From contig NZ_JAUSBV010000007.1 of assembly GCF_030651915.1 (NCBI RefSeq), positions 113,385-177,384 of the forward strand: 64,000 bases of DNA. Direction: 5' to 3'. Positions 12,159 through 21,402 of the stretch are shown piece after piece. The number at the start of each line of letters is the position of its first letter. The first letter of the stretch is position 1. The position numbers and the translations under genes were made by a program. The notes beneath the pieces were generated by a model, which saw nothing but the letters and a program-made list of their open reading frames with translations, did not search any database and was not told the DNA's origin. Source of the DNA: Parvibaculum sp. (GTDB taxonomy: Bacteria; Pseudomonadota; Alphaproteobacteria; Parvibaculales; Parvibaculaceae).

Positions 12159-13346
12159 ATGAATATCGACTTCACACCGGAGGATGAGGCATTTCGCGAC
12201 GAGGTTCGCGGGTTTATCGCGGCGAATCTTCCGCCGGAATGTGCGGATTCGCCGACCCTGGGTGTGATGACCGACAAAAGCGTGGTCAAGCGCTGGCACA
12301 AGACGCTTTACGAAAAGGGCTGGGCCGCGCCCGCCTGGCCCGAGGAGTATGGCGGCACGGGATGGAACGCGACGCAGCGGTTTATATTCAACGAGGAAAT
12401 CGCCAGAGCCAATGCACCGCGTTTGATGCCTTTCGGGCTGACCATGGTTGGCCCGATCATCTACACCTTCGGCAACGCCGAACAGAAGAGCCGCCACTTG
12501 CAGGGCATACTTTCGGGCGATGTCTGGTGGTGCCAGGGCTATTCCGAACCGGGCGCCGGTTCCGATCTCGCTTCGCTTAAAACGATGGCGGTGCGCGACG
12601 GCGATCATTACGTCGTCAACGGCCAGAAAATATGGACGTCCTATGCGCATGAGGCCGACTGGATTTTCTGTTTGGTGCGCACCGAACAGAGCGCCAAGCG
12701 GCAGGAAGGGATTTCCTTCCTGCTCATCGACATGAGGACACCCGGTATCGAAGTGCGTCCGATTATCTCGATCGCCGGTCTGCACCATCTCAACGAAGTG
12801 TTTTTTACCGACGTCAAGGTGCCGGTACAAAATCTCATAGGCGAGGAAAACAAGGGTTGGACCTACGCCAAGTACCTGCTTGTCCATGAAAGAACGAGTA
12901 TCGGCGGCGTCTCCGAGTCCAAGAAGAAGGCTGCGCATATCAGGGCGATAGCACGAGCGGAGCGGAACGCGGATGGGGAGGCGCTGATGGACGATACCGC
13001 GTTCCAGCGCAAACTCGCTGGGATAGAAGTCAAGCTCACCAGTCTCGAATACATGAATCTGCGGATTCTCGCCGATGCGGCGGCCGGACCGCAATCGTCC
13101 CTGCTGAAGATCGTCGGTAGCGAGGTTCAGCAGGCTTTGGGCGAACTTGCCGTCGAAGCCGTCGGCTATTATATCGAACCGTTCGAGCAAGGAGCCCCGC
13201 CTGGCGACGTCAACGCACGGGGTATAGGCCCTGCCCATGCCAGGAACGTGTGGGCGGATTACGGCTACGGCCGCGCCGCGAGCATCTATGGTGGATCGAA
13301 TGAGATTCAACGCGACGTCATCGCCAGGGTGATCCTTAATCTTTGA
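12159..13346 (+). CDS. acyl-CoA dehydrogenase (tandem paralogue 1)
   Basis: A 395-residue acyl-CoA dehydrogenase with a complete set of family segments: the WWCQGYSEPGAGSDLASL region, VNGQKIWTSYAHEADW and the C-terminal SIYGGSNEIQR motif. The ATG at 12159 is chosen because MNIDFTPEDEAFR is the usual N terminus. It closely resembles the next gene along its whole length (about two thirds identical residues by eye), pointing to tandem duplication. A 107-base gap separates it from the preceding pair. Substrate is unknown; relatives act on branched or cyclic acyl-CoAs. Confidence 0.92.
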   Translation: MNIDFTPEDEAFRDEVRGFIAANLPPECADSPTLGVMTDKSVVKRWHKTLYEKGWAAPAWPEEYGGTGWNATQRFIFNEEIARANAPRLMPFGLTMVGPIIYTFGNAEQKSRHLQGILSGDVWWCQGYSEPGAGSDLASLKTMAVRDGDHYVVNGQKIWTSYAHEADWIFCLVRTEQSAKRQEGISFLLIDMRTPGIEVRPIISIAGLHHLNEVFFTDVKVPVQNLIGEENKGWTYAKYLLVHERTSIGGVSESKKKAAHIRAIARAERNADGEALMDDTAFQRKLAGIEVKLTSLEYMNLRILADAAAGPQSSLLKIVGSEVQQALGELAVEAVGYYIEPFEQGAPPGDVNARGIGPAHARNVWADYGYGRAASIYGGSNEIQRDVIARVILNL

Positions 13347-13367
13347 AAGCGGTGGACAATTCGGTTT

Positions 13368-13395
13368 TTGCCCGTTCGGATAAATTCATTATAAT
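13368..13395 (+). promoter_or_regulatory. sigma70-type promoter candidate
   Basis: TTGCCC (13368-13373) and a consensus TATAAT (13390-13395) are separated by 16 bases, about 40 bases ahead of the acyl-CoA dehydrogenase ATG at 13438. The -10 box lies in the perfect 14-bp palindrome TTCATTATAATGAA (13385-13398), which could also bind a repressor. This suggests the second tandem paralogue has its own promoter. Confidence 0.5.
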
Positions 13396-13437
13396 GAAAA
13401 TGTAAACACCCGGATCGTTGCCGCGAAAGGTCAGTAG

Positions 13438-14637
13438 ATGGATGTCGAGCTTACGAAAGAGGACGAAGCCTTCCGCGTGGAAGTCCGTCGATTTATTTCG
13501 GAAAACCTGCCCAGGGAACTCGCGGAGAGAGACACAGTGGGCGCGTCTGGCGAGCGCGGTGCGCTCAGGCGCTGGCAGAAGGACCTCCACGAGAAAGGCT
13601 GGGTAGCGGTCAATTGGCCCAGGCAGTATGGCGGCACCGGATGGACGCCGATGCAGAAGTTCCTTTTCAACGAGGAAATGGCGTTCGCCAATGCACCGCG
13701 GCTTTCTCCATTCGGCCTGTCCATGGTGGGGCCGGTGATCTACACCTTCGGCAACGAAGCGCAGAAAAAGCAGCATCTGGCGGGCATTCTTACCGGCGAT
13801 GTCTGGTGGTGCCAAGGTTATTCGGAGCCGGGATCCGGATCGGATCTGGCTTCGCTGAAGACCAGGGCTGTGCGTCAAGGCGACCATTATATAGTCAACG
13901 GCCAGAAAATCTGGACTTCCTATGCCCATGAAGCCGATTGGATATTCTGTCTCGTGCGAACGGATGAGACCGCCAAACAGCAGGAAGGCATCTCGTTCCT
14001 TCTGATCGACATGAAGACGCCCGGCATCGAGGTGAAGCCGATCATTTCCATCGACGGCCTGCATCACTTGAACGAAGTTTTTTTCACTGATGTCAAGGTA
14101 CCGGTGACGAACCGCATCGGCGATGAAAACAAGGGCTGGACCTACGCCAAGTTCTTGCTCGTCAACGAGCGCACTGGCATTGCAGGTGTTCCCGAGTCCA
14201 AGCGCAAGATCGCGCACCTCAGGAAAATCGCGAGACAGGAAAGGCTTGGCGATGGCGCGGCGCTGGCGGACGAACCGGCATTCATGACGAGGCTCTCCGA
14301 AATCGAGGTGAAGCTCACGGGTCTCGAATATACCAATCTGAGGATCGTTGCGGAGGAGGTGGCGGGCCGTCCCGCTGGCCCCTCTTCCTCGACCTTGAAG
14401 ATTGTAGGGACCGAAGTTCAGCAAGCGTTGTCGGAGCTTGCCGTCGAAGCCGCCGCCTTCTACGCCATGCCATTCCAGAGGGAACATTTGACTGGAATCG
14501 CCAATGAAGCACCCGTCGGGCCCGCCTATGCGGTGAGCGTGACAAGCGCCTATAATTTCGGTCGCGCCGCTTCGATTTATGGCGGTTCGAACGAAATCCA
14601 GCGCAATGTCATCGCAAAGGCCGTCCTGGGACTTTGA
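13438..14637 (+). CDS. acyl-CoA dehydrogenase (tandem paralogue 2)
   Basis: A 399-residue acyl-CoA dehydrogenase very like the preceding gene, sharing WWCQGYSEPGSGSDLASL, VNGQKIWTSYAHEADW, HHLNEVFFTDVKVP and the C-terminal SIYGGSNEIQR. The main differences are in the N-terminal helices and the loop near residues 345-375. It has its own promoter candidate and is followed by a strong hairpin terminator. Two near-equivalent dehydrogenases side by side may be subunits of one enzyme or act on successive chain-shortened substrates. Confidence 0.92.
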   Translation: MDVELTKEDEAFRVEVRRFISENLPRELAERDTVGASGERGALRRWQKDLHEKGWVAVNWPRQYGGTGWTPMQKFLFNEEMAFANAPRLSPFGLSMVGPVIYTFGNEAQKKQHLAGILTGDVWWCQGYSEPGSGSDLASLKTRAVRQGDHYIVNGQKIWTSYAHEADWIFCLVRTDETAKQQEGISFLLIDMKTPGIEVKPIISIDGLHHLNEVFFTDVKVPVTNRIGDENKGWTYAKFLLVNERTGIAGVPESKRKIAHLRKIARQERLGDGAALADEPAFMTRLSEIEVKLTGLEYTNLRIVAEEVAGRPAGPSSSTLKIVGTEVQQALSELAVEAAAFYAMPFQREHLTGIANEAPVGPAYAVSVTSAYNFGRAASIYGGSNEIQRNVIAKAVLGL

Positions 14638-14656
14638 CGGACCATCCGGACATGCG

Positions 14657-14688
14657 AAGGGCCGCATCCGGGATGCGGCCCTTTTTTA
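14657..14688 (+). terminator. rho-independent terminator
   Basis: A perfect 12-bp stem, AAGGGCCGCATC (14657-14668) with GATGCGGCCCTT (14672-14683), has a three-base loop and continues into a run of T. It lies 20 bases after the plus-strand acyl-CoA dehydrogenase stop and before the convergent minus-strand gene ending at 14713. Confidence 0.9.
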
Positions 14689-14712
14689 TGTCAGTCCGCC
14701 AATCCTTCGGGC

Positions 14713-15843
14713 TCAGGCGGCCTGCGAGTAGCGCCTGAGCTGGTGGTCGACATTGCCGAACTGGGTGTCGATCATCGTCAGGCGCTTGAAGTAGTGACCG
14801 ACATTGAGCTCGTCGGTCATGCCCATGCCGCCGTGAAGCTGCACGGCCTGCTGGCCGACGAAGCGGCCGGCCTTGCCGATCTGCACCTTGGCGCCCGCCG
14901 CCGCCTTCACGCGTTCGGATTCGCTCTCGGAAAGCTTGAGATTGACCATATAGGTCATCGACACGGACTGCTCATAAGCCATGAACATGTCGACCATGCG
15001 GTGCTGCAGCACCTGGAACTTGCCGATCGGCACGCCGAACTGCTTGCGCGTCTTGCAGTACTCGACCGTCGCCTTGTTCAATTCGCCCATGCAGCCGACC
15101 GCTTCGGCCGAAAGTGCCGCGATCGCCTGATCGGTCACCTTCTCGACGAGGGCGAGACCCTTGCCTTCGGTGCCTATCAGCGCGTCAGGGCCGACCTTGA
15201 CGTTCTCGAAGGTGATCTCCGAGGCGCGGCGGCCATCGACCGTCGGATAGTCGCGTGTCGAAACACCAGCGGCGTTTTTATCGACGATGAAGACCGAGAC
15301 ACCGTCGCGGTCGGGCTGGCCGCCGGACGTGCGGGCGGTGACGATGAGCTTCTGGGCCCAGGGTGCCGCGATGACGACCGCCTTGTAGCCGTTGATGACG
15401 TAGCCGGCGCCGTCCTTCTTCGCCGTGGTAACGAGATCGGCGAGGTTGTAGCGGCCCTGCGGCTCGGCATAGGCGAAGGCCCAGACCGTCGAGCCGTCGA
15501 CGATGCCGGGAATGTGCGCCTCGGCTTGCGCCTTCGAGCCGCCTTCGCGGAGGAAGCCACCGGCGAGGACGACCGTCTCGACGAAAGGCTCGACGACAAG
15601 GTGACGGCCGAACTCCTCCATGAGGATCATGGTCTCGATCGCTCCGCCGCCAAGGCCGCCAAGCTCTTCCGAGAAGGGCGCGGCCAGAAGGCCGAGCTCG
15701 GCGAACTGCTTCCACATGGCCGGCGACCAGCCTTCGGCCGACTTCACGATCTTGCGGCGTGTGTCGAAGTCATATTTGTCGGCGAGCAGGCTCTGCACCG
15801 AATTGCGCAGCAGGGTCTGCTCCTCGCTGAACGAAAAATCCAT
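14713..15843 (-). CDS. acyl-CoA dehydrogenase
   Basis: A 376-residue acyl-CoA dehydrogenase-family protein beginning MDFSFSEEQTLLR. It has YCKTRKQFGVPIGKFQVLQHR and QLHGGMGMTDE in the C-terminal helical domain but ends TQFGNVDHQLRRY, without the GGTxEIQ motif. In sequence style it resembles FadE-type chains that need a partner. It is the last gene of the minus-strand group that starts at 22158, 74 bases after an SDR gene. The window offers several possible partner chains, the closest in this group being the dehydrogenase at 19816-20979. Confidence 0.9.
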   Translation of the reverse strand: MDFSFSEEQTLLRNSVQSLLADKYDFDTRRKIVKSAEGWSPAMWKQFAELGLLAAPFSEELGGLGGGAIETMILMEEFGRHLVVEPFVETVVLAGGFLREGGSKAQAEAHIPGIVDGSTVWAFAYAEPQGRYNLADLVTTAKKDGAGYVINGYKAVVIAAPWAQKLIVTARTSGGQPDRDGVSVFIVDKNAAGVSTRDYPTVDGRRASEITFENVKVGPDALIGTEGKGLALVEKVTDQAIAALSAEAVGCMGELNKATVEYCKTRKQFGVPIGKFQVLQHRMVDMFMAYEQSVSMTYMVNLKLSESESERVKAAAGAKVQIGKAGRFVGQQAVQLHGGMGMTDELNVGHYFKRLTMIDTQFGNVDHQLRRYSQAA

Positions 15844-15917
15844 TGTCGGTATTCATCCTTGCTTGGTGTTTGTCTTTGGCCTGACGGCCCGGTTCGATAT
15901 GGTTGCTGGTATCGCCG

Positions 15918-16817
15918 TCAGCCGCTGATCGCGTCCGGCGGTCTCGTCTTGCTGAGGAGGTCATTGACAACCGGACCAAGCTCGGCCGGATCGAAACGGC
16001 GCTTCGGGTTAATGGCCGGCCCGCGGTGCCAGCGCTCGAAGACCGTCAGCCGCCCGCCCGTGGATTCGAAGACCTGGCCGGTTACGTCTTTCGACTCACT
16101 GCTTCCGAGCCAGACGACGATAGGCGCAATGTTGGCCGGATCGCGAGGGTTCCACTCACCCTCGGGCACCGCCACGGCATAGCCGAGGTCTTCCGTCATC
16201 CGGGTAAGCGCGCCCGGCGAGATCGCATTCACGGTGATGCCGTAGCGCGCAAGCTCCATCGCCGACGTGATCGTGAAAGCGGCAATGCCCGCCTTGGCCG
16301 CGCCATAATTGCATTGTCCCTGATTGCCCAGCAGGCCCGAAACGGAGGTTGTGTTGATGATGCGGGCGTCGACCGTCTTGCCGGCCTTTACCTGCGCCCG
16401 CCAGTAGTTCGCGGCATGGTGGGCCGGGCAAAACGTGCCTCTCAGATGAACCTTGATGACCGCATCCCATTCGTCGATCGTCATGTTGGTCAGCATGCGG
16501 TCGCGCAAAATGCCGGCATTGCTGACGAGCACGTCGAGGCCGCCAAAGGTCGAGATCGCCTGATCGACCATCCGTTTGGCGCCGTCCCAGTCGGACACGT
16601 CATCGCCATTGGCGACCGCCTCGCCCCCCATGGCCCGGATTTCCTTCGCCAGCGCCTCGGCGGGTTCGCTCGAGCGGCCCTCGCCTGTCCGCTCGCCCCC
16701 GAGATCGTTCACCACCACCTTGGCGCCCTGACGCGCGAATTCCAGGCAATGCTCCCGCCCGATACCTCTGGCGCCGCCCGTCACGATGACGACGCGGTCC
16801 TTGCACAATCCAGCCAT
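15918..16817 (-). CDS. short-chain dehydrogenase/reductase, 3-hydroxyacyl-CoA dehydrogenase-like
   Basis: A 299-residue SDR. The coenzyme loop TGGARGIGREH (about 13-23), the NAG motif and the catalytic Ser with YxxxK (NYGAAKAG) are all intact. The longer N-terminal spacing and the segment VVVNDLGG resemble the dehydrogenase domain of 17-beta-hydroxysteroid dehydrogenase 4/multifunctional enzyme 2, which oxidises (3R)-hydroxyacyl-CoA. This fits the hydratase-2-type MaoC protein at 5339-6187. It follows the acyl-CoA ligase gene by 18 bases in the same operon. Confidence 0.9.
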   Translation of the reverse strand: MAGLCKDRVVIVTGGARGIGREHCLEFARQGAKVVVNDLGGERTGEGRSSEPAEALAKEIRAMGGEAVANGDDVSDWDGAKRMVDQAISTFGGLDVLVSNAGILRDRMLTNMTIDEWDAVIKVHLRGTFCPAHHAANYWRAQVKAGKTVDARIINTTSVSGLLGNQGQCNYGAAKAGIAAFTITSAMELARYGITVNAISPGALTRMTEDLGYAVAVPEGEWNPRDPANIAPIVVWLGSSESKDVTGQVFESTGGRLTVFERWHRGPAINPKRRFDPAELGPVVNDLLSKTRPPDAISG

Positions 16818-16835
16818 CAGCTTTCTCCCGTCCCG

Positions 16836-18410
16836 TTATATTTTCTTTTCGCCTTGCCAGTATCTGTCGCGAACCGTCCGCCGCACGATCTTGCCCGTCG
16901 TCAGCCGCGGCAGATCATCCGCGAAATCGACGGACCGGGGGCGTTTATAGGCCGCCAGCCGCGTCGCGACGAAATCGAGTATGTCCTTGGCCAGCGCCTC
17001 GCCCGGCTCGTAACCTTCATTGAGCTGAACGACCGCCTTCACTTCTTCGCCCCATTCCTTGTTGGGCACGCCGACCGTGGCCACGTCCTTGACAGAGGGG
17101 TGCTGAAGGATCTCCTGGTCGATCTCGGCGGGATAGATGTTGACGCCGCCGGAAATAATGACCTCGGCGCTGCGGCCGGTCAGGAACAGGAATCCGTCCT
17201 CATCGACATAGCCCATGTCGCCCATGGTGAAGAAATCGCCTCGATAGACACTCGCGGTTTTTTCCGGTGCCTTGAAATACTCGAACCGGCCGGTTTCCGG
17301 CGCCTTGAAATAGACGGTGCCGATCTCGCACCGCGGCAATTCCTTGCCGTTCTCGTTCTGAATCTGCAGAACGACACCCTCCGTCGGCCTGCCCACCGAA
17401 CCTGGCTTTTCCAGCCATTCGTCCGGATGAATAAAGACGCCACCGCCTTCCGTCGCGCCGTAATACTCGAAGACAACCGGACCGAGCCACTCGATCGTCT
17501 CCCGCTTCACATGCACGGGGCAGGGTGCCGCCCCGTGGAGGATCCACCTCAGCGTCGAGATGTCGTATTTGGCCCGGACCTCCGGCGGAAGAAGGAGAAT
17601 GCGGTGAAGCATGGTCGGCACGACATGCGTATGCGTGATGCGATGCCTATCGACCAGCCGAAGCATTTCCTCCGCATCCCACTTGTCCATCAGTATCGCG
17701 CCGACGCCGGCCGAGAGCGGAAGCAGGAGATTGAGGGACAGCGGCGCAGCGTGATAGAGCGGCCCCGTCACAACCGCCAGGTCCGTGGCGTTGTTGAACC
17801 GCGCCGTCTCGATCATCTTGCTGAAAAGCGACGAGGCCGTCGGCGCGCTGCCCCGGTAGACGCCCTTCGGATGACCGGTCGTGCCCGACGTATAGAGCAT
17901 CTGGCTGCCGATGATGGGATCGTCGATATTCGCGCCGGACTCGCGCGCGACCAGCGTGTCGTAAGAGGCAAAACCCTCGATTGGTCCACCCACGGCGAGC
18001 TTGATGCGCAGACCGGATGCCGCAGTGGCGGCCTGCGTCGCCGAGGATGCAAGCCATATATCCGCGATAAAAGCCTTCGCCTCGCAATTGTCCACGATAT
18101 AGGCGACTTCCGCTGGCGTGAGATGCCAGTTGACGGGGGTCATCCGGAAGCCGGCACGTTGACAGGCCATGACAGTCTCGACGAATTCGGGACGGTTGAT
18201 GCAAAGAAGCGCTACACCGTCGCCGGATTGGAGGCCGGCGCCCCGCAACGCCCCGACGAGCCGGTTGGCCTGTGCATTCAACTCTGAAAAACTGCGATTG
18301 CCTTTTTCGGATGAAACCGCGAGCCGATCCGGCGCCTGGGCTGCGTGCCAGGCGACGATCATTCCCTTCGATGCGGCATTCTCGAACGACAGGCTTGACG
18401 CGGCTGTCAT
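16836..18410 (-). CDS. AMP-binding acyl-CoA ligase
   Basis: A 524-residue adenylate-forming ligase. The phosphate-binding loop reads YTSGTTGHPKG; later come YGATEGGG and the hinge and C-terminal lysine region LTTGKIVRR. Such enzymes activate carboxylic acids to acyl-CoA through an acyl-AMP intermediate. A promoter candidate lies about 90-115 bases upstream, and an SDR follows 18 bases downstream. It is one of three such ligases in the window, which suggests several carboxylated intermediates. Substrate not assignable; a fatty, alicyclic or steroid-like acid is possible. Confidence 0.9.
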   Translation of the reverse strand: MTAASSLSFENAASKGMIVAWHAAQAPDRLAVSSEKGNRSFSELNAQANRLVGALRGAGLQSGDGVALLCINRPEFVETVMACQRAGFRMTPVNWHLTPAEVAYIVDNCEAKAFIADIWLASSATQAATAASGLRIKLAVGGPIEGFASYDTLVARESGANIDDPIIGSQMLYTSGTTGHPKGVYRGSAPTASSLFSKMIETARFNNATDLAVVTGPLYHAAPLSLNLLLPLSAGVGAILMDKWDAEEMLRLVDRHRITHTHVVPTMLHRILLLPPEVRAKYDISTLRWILHGAAPCPVHVKRETIEWLGPVVFEYYGATEGGGVFIHPDEWLEKPGSVGRPTEGVVLQIQNENGKELPRCEIGTVYFKAPETGRFEYFKAPEKTASVYRGDFFTMGDMGYVDEDGFLFLTGRSAEVIISGGVNIYPAEIDQEILQHPSVKDVATVGVPNKEWGEEVKAVVQLNEGYEPGEALAKDILDFVATRLAAYKRPRSVDFADDLPRLTTGKIVRRTVRDRYWQGEKKI

Positions 18411-18496
18411 GGTTCCTCCCTGAAGCGCTCATCCCCGGTTGCCGGCACGAGAGGCCAGCTTCGGATGGTTCAATCATCCGATTGGCTTTTTAAACC

Positions 18497-18524
18497 ATTA
18501 TAATGTTTTGCGGGATGCTGTCGA
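18497..18524 (-). promoter_or_regulatory. sigma70-type promoter candidate for the acyl-CoA ligase operon
   Basis: Read on the minus strand, TCGACA (18524-18519) and consensus TATAAT (18502-18497) are spaced by 16 bases, about 87 bases upstream of the ligase start. The -10 box is embedded in CATTATAATG (18496-18505), part of an 18-base near-palindrome. Confidence 0.45.
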
Positions 18525-18586
18525 TGGTCTGAAAGCAGCCGTGAAATCTCCCGCGCGTTGATGCGAAAGATCAGCTTGCCTCGACG

Positions 18587-19819
18587 TCAGATGATGCCGC
18601 CGGCCACCAGGGCGTCGATTTCGCTGTCGCTGAGCCCCAGCACGCCGCCGTAAATTTCGCGATTATGCTCGCCGAGCGTCGCGTTGGAGGCGCCCATCAT
18701 CTGCGGCGTGCCGTGATACCGCAAGGGGCTGTTCGGTACCACGATGTGTCCCAGACTGTAGTGGTCGATCCATTGCAGCATGCCGCGTTCGTGCATGTGC
18801 GGGCTGTTCATCACTTCGACGAGATTGCGCACCGGCGCGGTGGGCAGGCGATACGCGCGCGATGCCTCGAAAATCTCGGCGCGCGTCAGGTTTCTCGTCC
18901 ATTCCTCGACGACGGCGTCCGTCTCGTCCATATGCGTGACGCGGGCGGCGTTGTCGATGAAGCGCGGATCGTCCTTCAGTTCCCCGCGCCCCATGGCCTT
19001 GAGCAGGTTCGTCCAGTGGGCTTCGACCAGGCAAATGATCGCGACATGTCCGTCCCTGCAGGGGTAGACGTTGTAGGGCGAGATCGCGAGGCCGCCATGC
19101 CGGTTGCCGGTGCGCGGCGGCGGCGGCCCTGGATCGGACTGGATCATGCCGAGGTTGGAGGCAAGCGCCGGATAGATGGTTTCGATCATCGCTACCTCTA
19201 CCATACGGCCGCGACCCGTCCGTTCGCGTTCGAACAGCGCCGTCATGATCGCACCGTAAAGATGGGTGCCGGAAATGAAATCGGCGACCGCGGGGCCGGC
19301 TTTCAGGGGCGGTCCGTCCGGAAATCCCGTCACGCTCATGATGCCGGATGCCGCCTGAACGGTAAGGTCCATGGCGAGGCTGTCCCGTTCCGGCCCTGAC
19401 AGGCCGTAGCCCGTCGCCGAGGCGTATACGAGGCGCGGATTGACCTCGAACAGCGTTTTCGCGCCCACGCCGAGGCGGTCCATGACACCCGGAGCGTAAT
19501 TCTCGATCAGGACGTCGCTGCGGCTGACGAGAGCCTTGAGAAGGTCGCATCCCCGCGGGCTCTTCAGATTGAGCGTGATGGCGCGCTTGTTGGAATTGAG
19601 CATGGCCATCGGCAGCGACGCCCCGCCGCCCAGCGCCTCGCGTATTCGCACCGGCTCGCCGTGGAGCGGCTCAACCTTTATGACATCGGCTCCGGCTTTC
19701 GCCATCAGGAAGGCGGCGTAGGGACCCTGATAGACCTGACCCAGATCGATCACCTTCACGCCTTGCAGCGGCTGCGGTCTCGCTTCATCGTCGTCCATGG
19801 CCGGGTCCGCCGTCGTCAT
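18587..19819 (-). CDS. CoA transferase family III (CaiB/BaiF type)
   Basis: A 410-residue protein. The start at 19819 is chosen because its ATG overlaps the upstream stop as ATGA, giving translational coupling; the longer open frame to 20077 only shadows the upstream gene. Family segments include VIDLGQVYQGPYAAFLMAKAGADVIKVE, LNSNKRAI and LVYASATGYG. Class III transferases move CoA between carboxylates without a ping-pong acyl-anhydride; BaiF of bile-acid metabolism is a relative. Here it may recycle CoA from a side-product acid onto the growth substrate (inference). Confidence 0.88.
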   Translation of the reverse strand: MTTADPAMDDDEARPQPLQGVKVIDLGQVYQGPYAAFLMAKAGADVIKVEPLHGEPVRIREALGGGASLPMAMLNSNKRAITLNLKSPRGCDLLKALVSRSDVLIENYAPGVMDRLGVGAKTLFEVNPRLVYASATGYGLSGPERDSLAMDLTVQAASGIMSVTGFPDGPPLKAGPAVADFISGTHLYGAIMTALFERERTGRGRMVEVAMIETIYPALASNLGMIQSDPGPPPPRTGNRHGGLAISPYNVYPCRDGHVAIICLVEAHWTNLLKAMGRGELKDDPRFIDNAARVTHMDETDAVVEEWTRNLTRAEIFEASRAYRLPTAPVRNLVEVMNSPHMHERGMLQWIDHYSLGHIVVPNSPLRYHGTPQMMGASNATLGEHNREIYGGVLGLSDSEIDALVAGGII

Positions 19820-20979
19820 AGCGATGCGCCGAAAAGATCGCGAGCCATGACCAGGCGCTGCACCTCGCTCGGCCCTTCGCCGATGCGCCGGATCCGCATC
19901 TCGCGGTACCAGCGCTCCAGCGGCAGATCCTTGGTGACGCCGTAGCCGCCGTGAATCTGGATGGCGCGATCGACGACGCGGCTGGCGCCTTCCGTGGAGA
20001 GAAGTTTTGCCATCGCGGCCTCGGTGCGGAAGGGCTCGCCGCGATCCGCCTTGCAGGCGGCGTCCAGCGTTGCCCACCTGGCGGTGCGTATGTCGATTTC
20101 GTTATCCACCACCATCCATTGCACGGCCTGCCGTGTGGCGAGAGGCGCCCCGAAAGTCTCGCGCAGTTTGGCGTACTCGACGCACATTGCTTGCGCCTTG
20201 ATGGCGATGCCTATGCAACTGGCCGCATAAGGAATGCGCTGTCGGCTCAGCCGGTCGTTGGCGATTGCGAATCCCTTGTTCACCTCGCCCAGCACATTCG
20301 CTGATGGCACATGCATGTTCTCGAACTGAAGCTCCGTCGCATAATAGGCGGATCGAAGCGTGTGGACGACGCGGCGGACGTGAAACCCGGGCGTGTCCGT
20401 ATCGACGATGAAGCAGGTAATGCCGTTGCGGCCCTTGCCCGCATCGGTCCGTGCGAAAACGATGCCGTATTCTGCCTTGTCCGCGCCGGAGATGAAAATC
20501 TTCGCGCCGTTGATGACCCAGTCATCGCCGTCCTTGACAGCCCGGGTTTGTATGGCGCGCGCCGGATCGGAGCCGCCGGACGGTTCGGTCAGTCCGAAAA
20601 AGCCGTGTTTCTCGCCATTCAGCGTCGGATAGAGATAACGCTTTTTCAGATCCTCGCTCGCCTCGTAAAGGTGGGCGAGCCCGGCGCCGCCGAAACTTCC
20701 GTAGCAGGGCGAATATAGGCCTGCGCGATGCTGCGAAATCTCGATCGCGATCAGCGTCATGGTGACGGTATCGATGTCTGGGCCGCCGTATTCGGGAGGA
20801 ACGCCGAGGCCGTGCAGGCCCATGTCCTTCACCTTCGCGACGAGGCGCGCGTAATCGTCGGGACCGAGCCGACTCTCGTCGGGATCGAGCTTGTCTTCAA
20901 GGGGAGCGACTTCCTCGCGCACGAAGCGCCGTACCTGTTCGACGATGAGCCGCTGCTCGTCCGTCATGGCAAAATCCAT
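19816..20979 (-). CDS. acyl-CoA dehydrogenase
   Basis: A 387-residue acyl-CoA dehydrogenase. The ATG at 20979 follows GGAAGGAAG and begins MDFAMTDEQR; the frame to 21054 adds an unlikely basic leader. It has LTEPSGGSDPA near the FAD site, INGAKIFISGADKAEYG, and a C terminus with QIHGGYGVTKD and RIGEGPSEVQR, so it looks self-sufficient, unlike the dehydrogenase at 14713. It overlaps the CoA transferase start by four bases (ATGA). Substrate unknown. Confidence 0.92.
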   Translation of the reverse strand: MDFAMTDEQRLIVEQVRRFVREEVAPLEDKLDPDESRLGPDDYARLVAKVKDMGLHGLGVPPEYGGPDIDTVTMTLIAIEISQHRAGLYSPCYGSFGGAGLAHLYEASEDLKKRYLYPTLNGEKHGFFGLTEPSGGSDPARAIQTRAVKDGDDWVINGAKIFISGADKAEYGIVFARTDAGKGRNGITCFIVDTDTPGFHVRRVVHTLRSAYYATELQFENMHVPSANVLGEVNKGFAIANDRLSRQRIPYAASCIGIAIKAQAMCVEYAKLRETFGAPLATRQAVQWMVVDNEIDIRTARWATLDAACKADRGEPFRTEAAMAKLLSTEGASRVVDRAIQIHGGYGVTKDLPLERWYREMRIRRIGEGPSEVQRLVMARDLFGASL

Positions 20980-21046
20980 GATCTTCCTTCCCTTGCTGTC
21001 GTCCGGCCTTCGCGGCCTTGTACTTTCTCGCGTCGTTTCGGATCCC

Positions 21047-21385
21047 TCAGCCAATGCTCAGCCGGCCGATTTTGCGGTTGCCTTCCAAGGCGTTTCCCGC
21101 CGGCAGCGATCCGTAGTCGGCCATATGGACCATCAGAAGTTCCTCGTAACGGCTCATGTATTGGCAATTTATTTCGACGCGGAAGAAAGTGCGGCGGCCG
21201 CGATGTTCTTCCAGCGCCTTGAGGAGTTCACCCCGCAACCCGAAAAGGGAACGCCCGCCTGCGAAACCGATGCGGAAGACATGTTCATTTTCGTCGGCGA
21301 TCTGGTAGATGCCAAGCTCGCCGCCGAGCGCCGCGACGTTGGCGGCCGTAAGTTCCTGCCAGGCTTTTTTCATTCGAACGGACAT
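21047..21385 (-). CDS. small conserved protein, GIY-YIG-like N-terminal pattern, function unknown
   Basis: A 112-residue protein lying between a crotonase and an acyl-CoA dehydrogenase in a tight minus-strand run (17 bases from the crotonase stop). The segment LGIYQIADENEHVFRIGFAG resembles the strand pair of a GIY-YIG fold, with YQIAD then RIGFAG, followed by a basic amphipathic helix (GELLKALEEHRGRR). The full nuclease active site is not apparent, so nuclease activity should not be assumed. Similar short proteins are known as uncharacterised families near acyl-CoA genes; that association is recalled, not tested here. Confidence 0.65.
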   Translation of the reverse strand: MSVRMKKAWQELTAANVAALGGELGIYQIADENEHVFRIGFAGGRSLFGLRGELLKALEEHRGRRTFFRVEINCQYMSRYEELLMVHMADYGSLPAGNALEGNRKIGRLSIG

Positions 21386-21402
21386 GAGTCTTGTCGCCTT
21401 TT

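Noticed and set aside
15903..18287. Long open frame of 794 codons on the plus strand opposite the SDR and acyl-CoA ligase genes
   Set aside because: It is antisense to two genes with clear family motifs and itself shows only low-complexity Arg/His/Asp-rich sequence; a GC-rich shadow frame.
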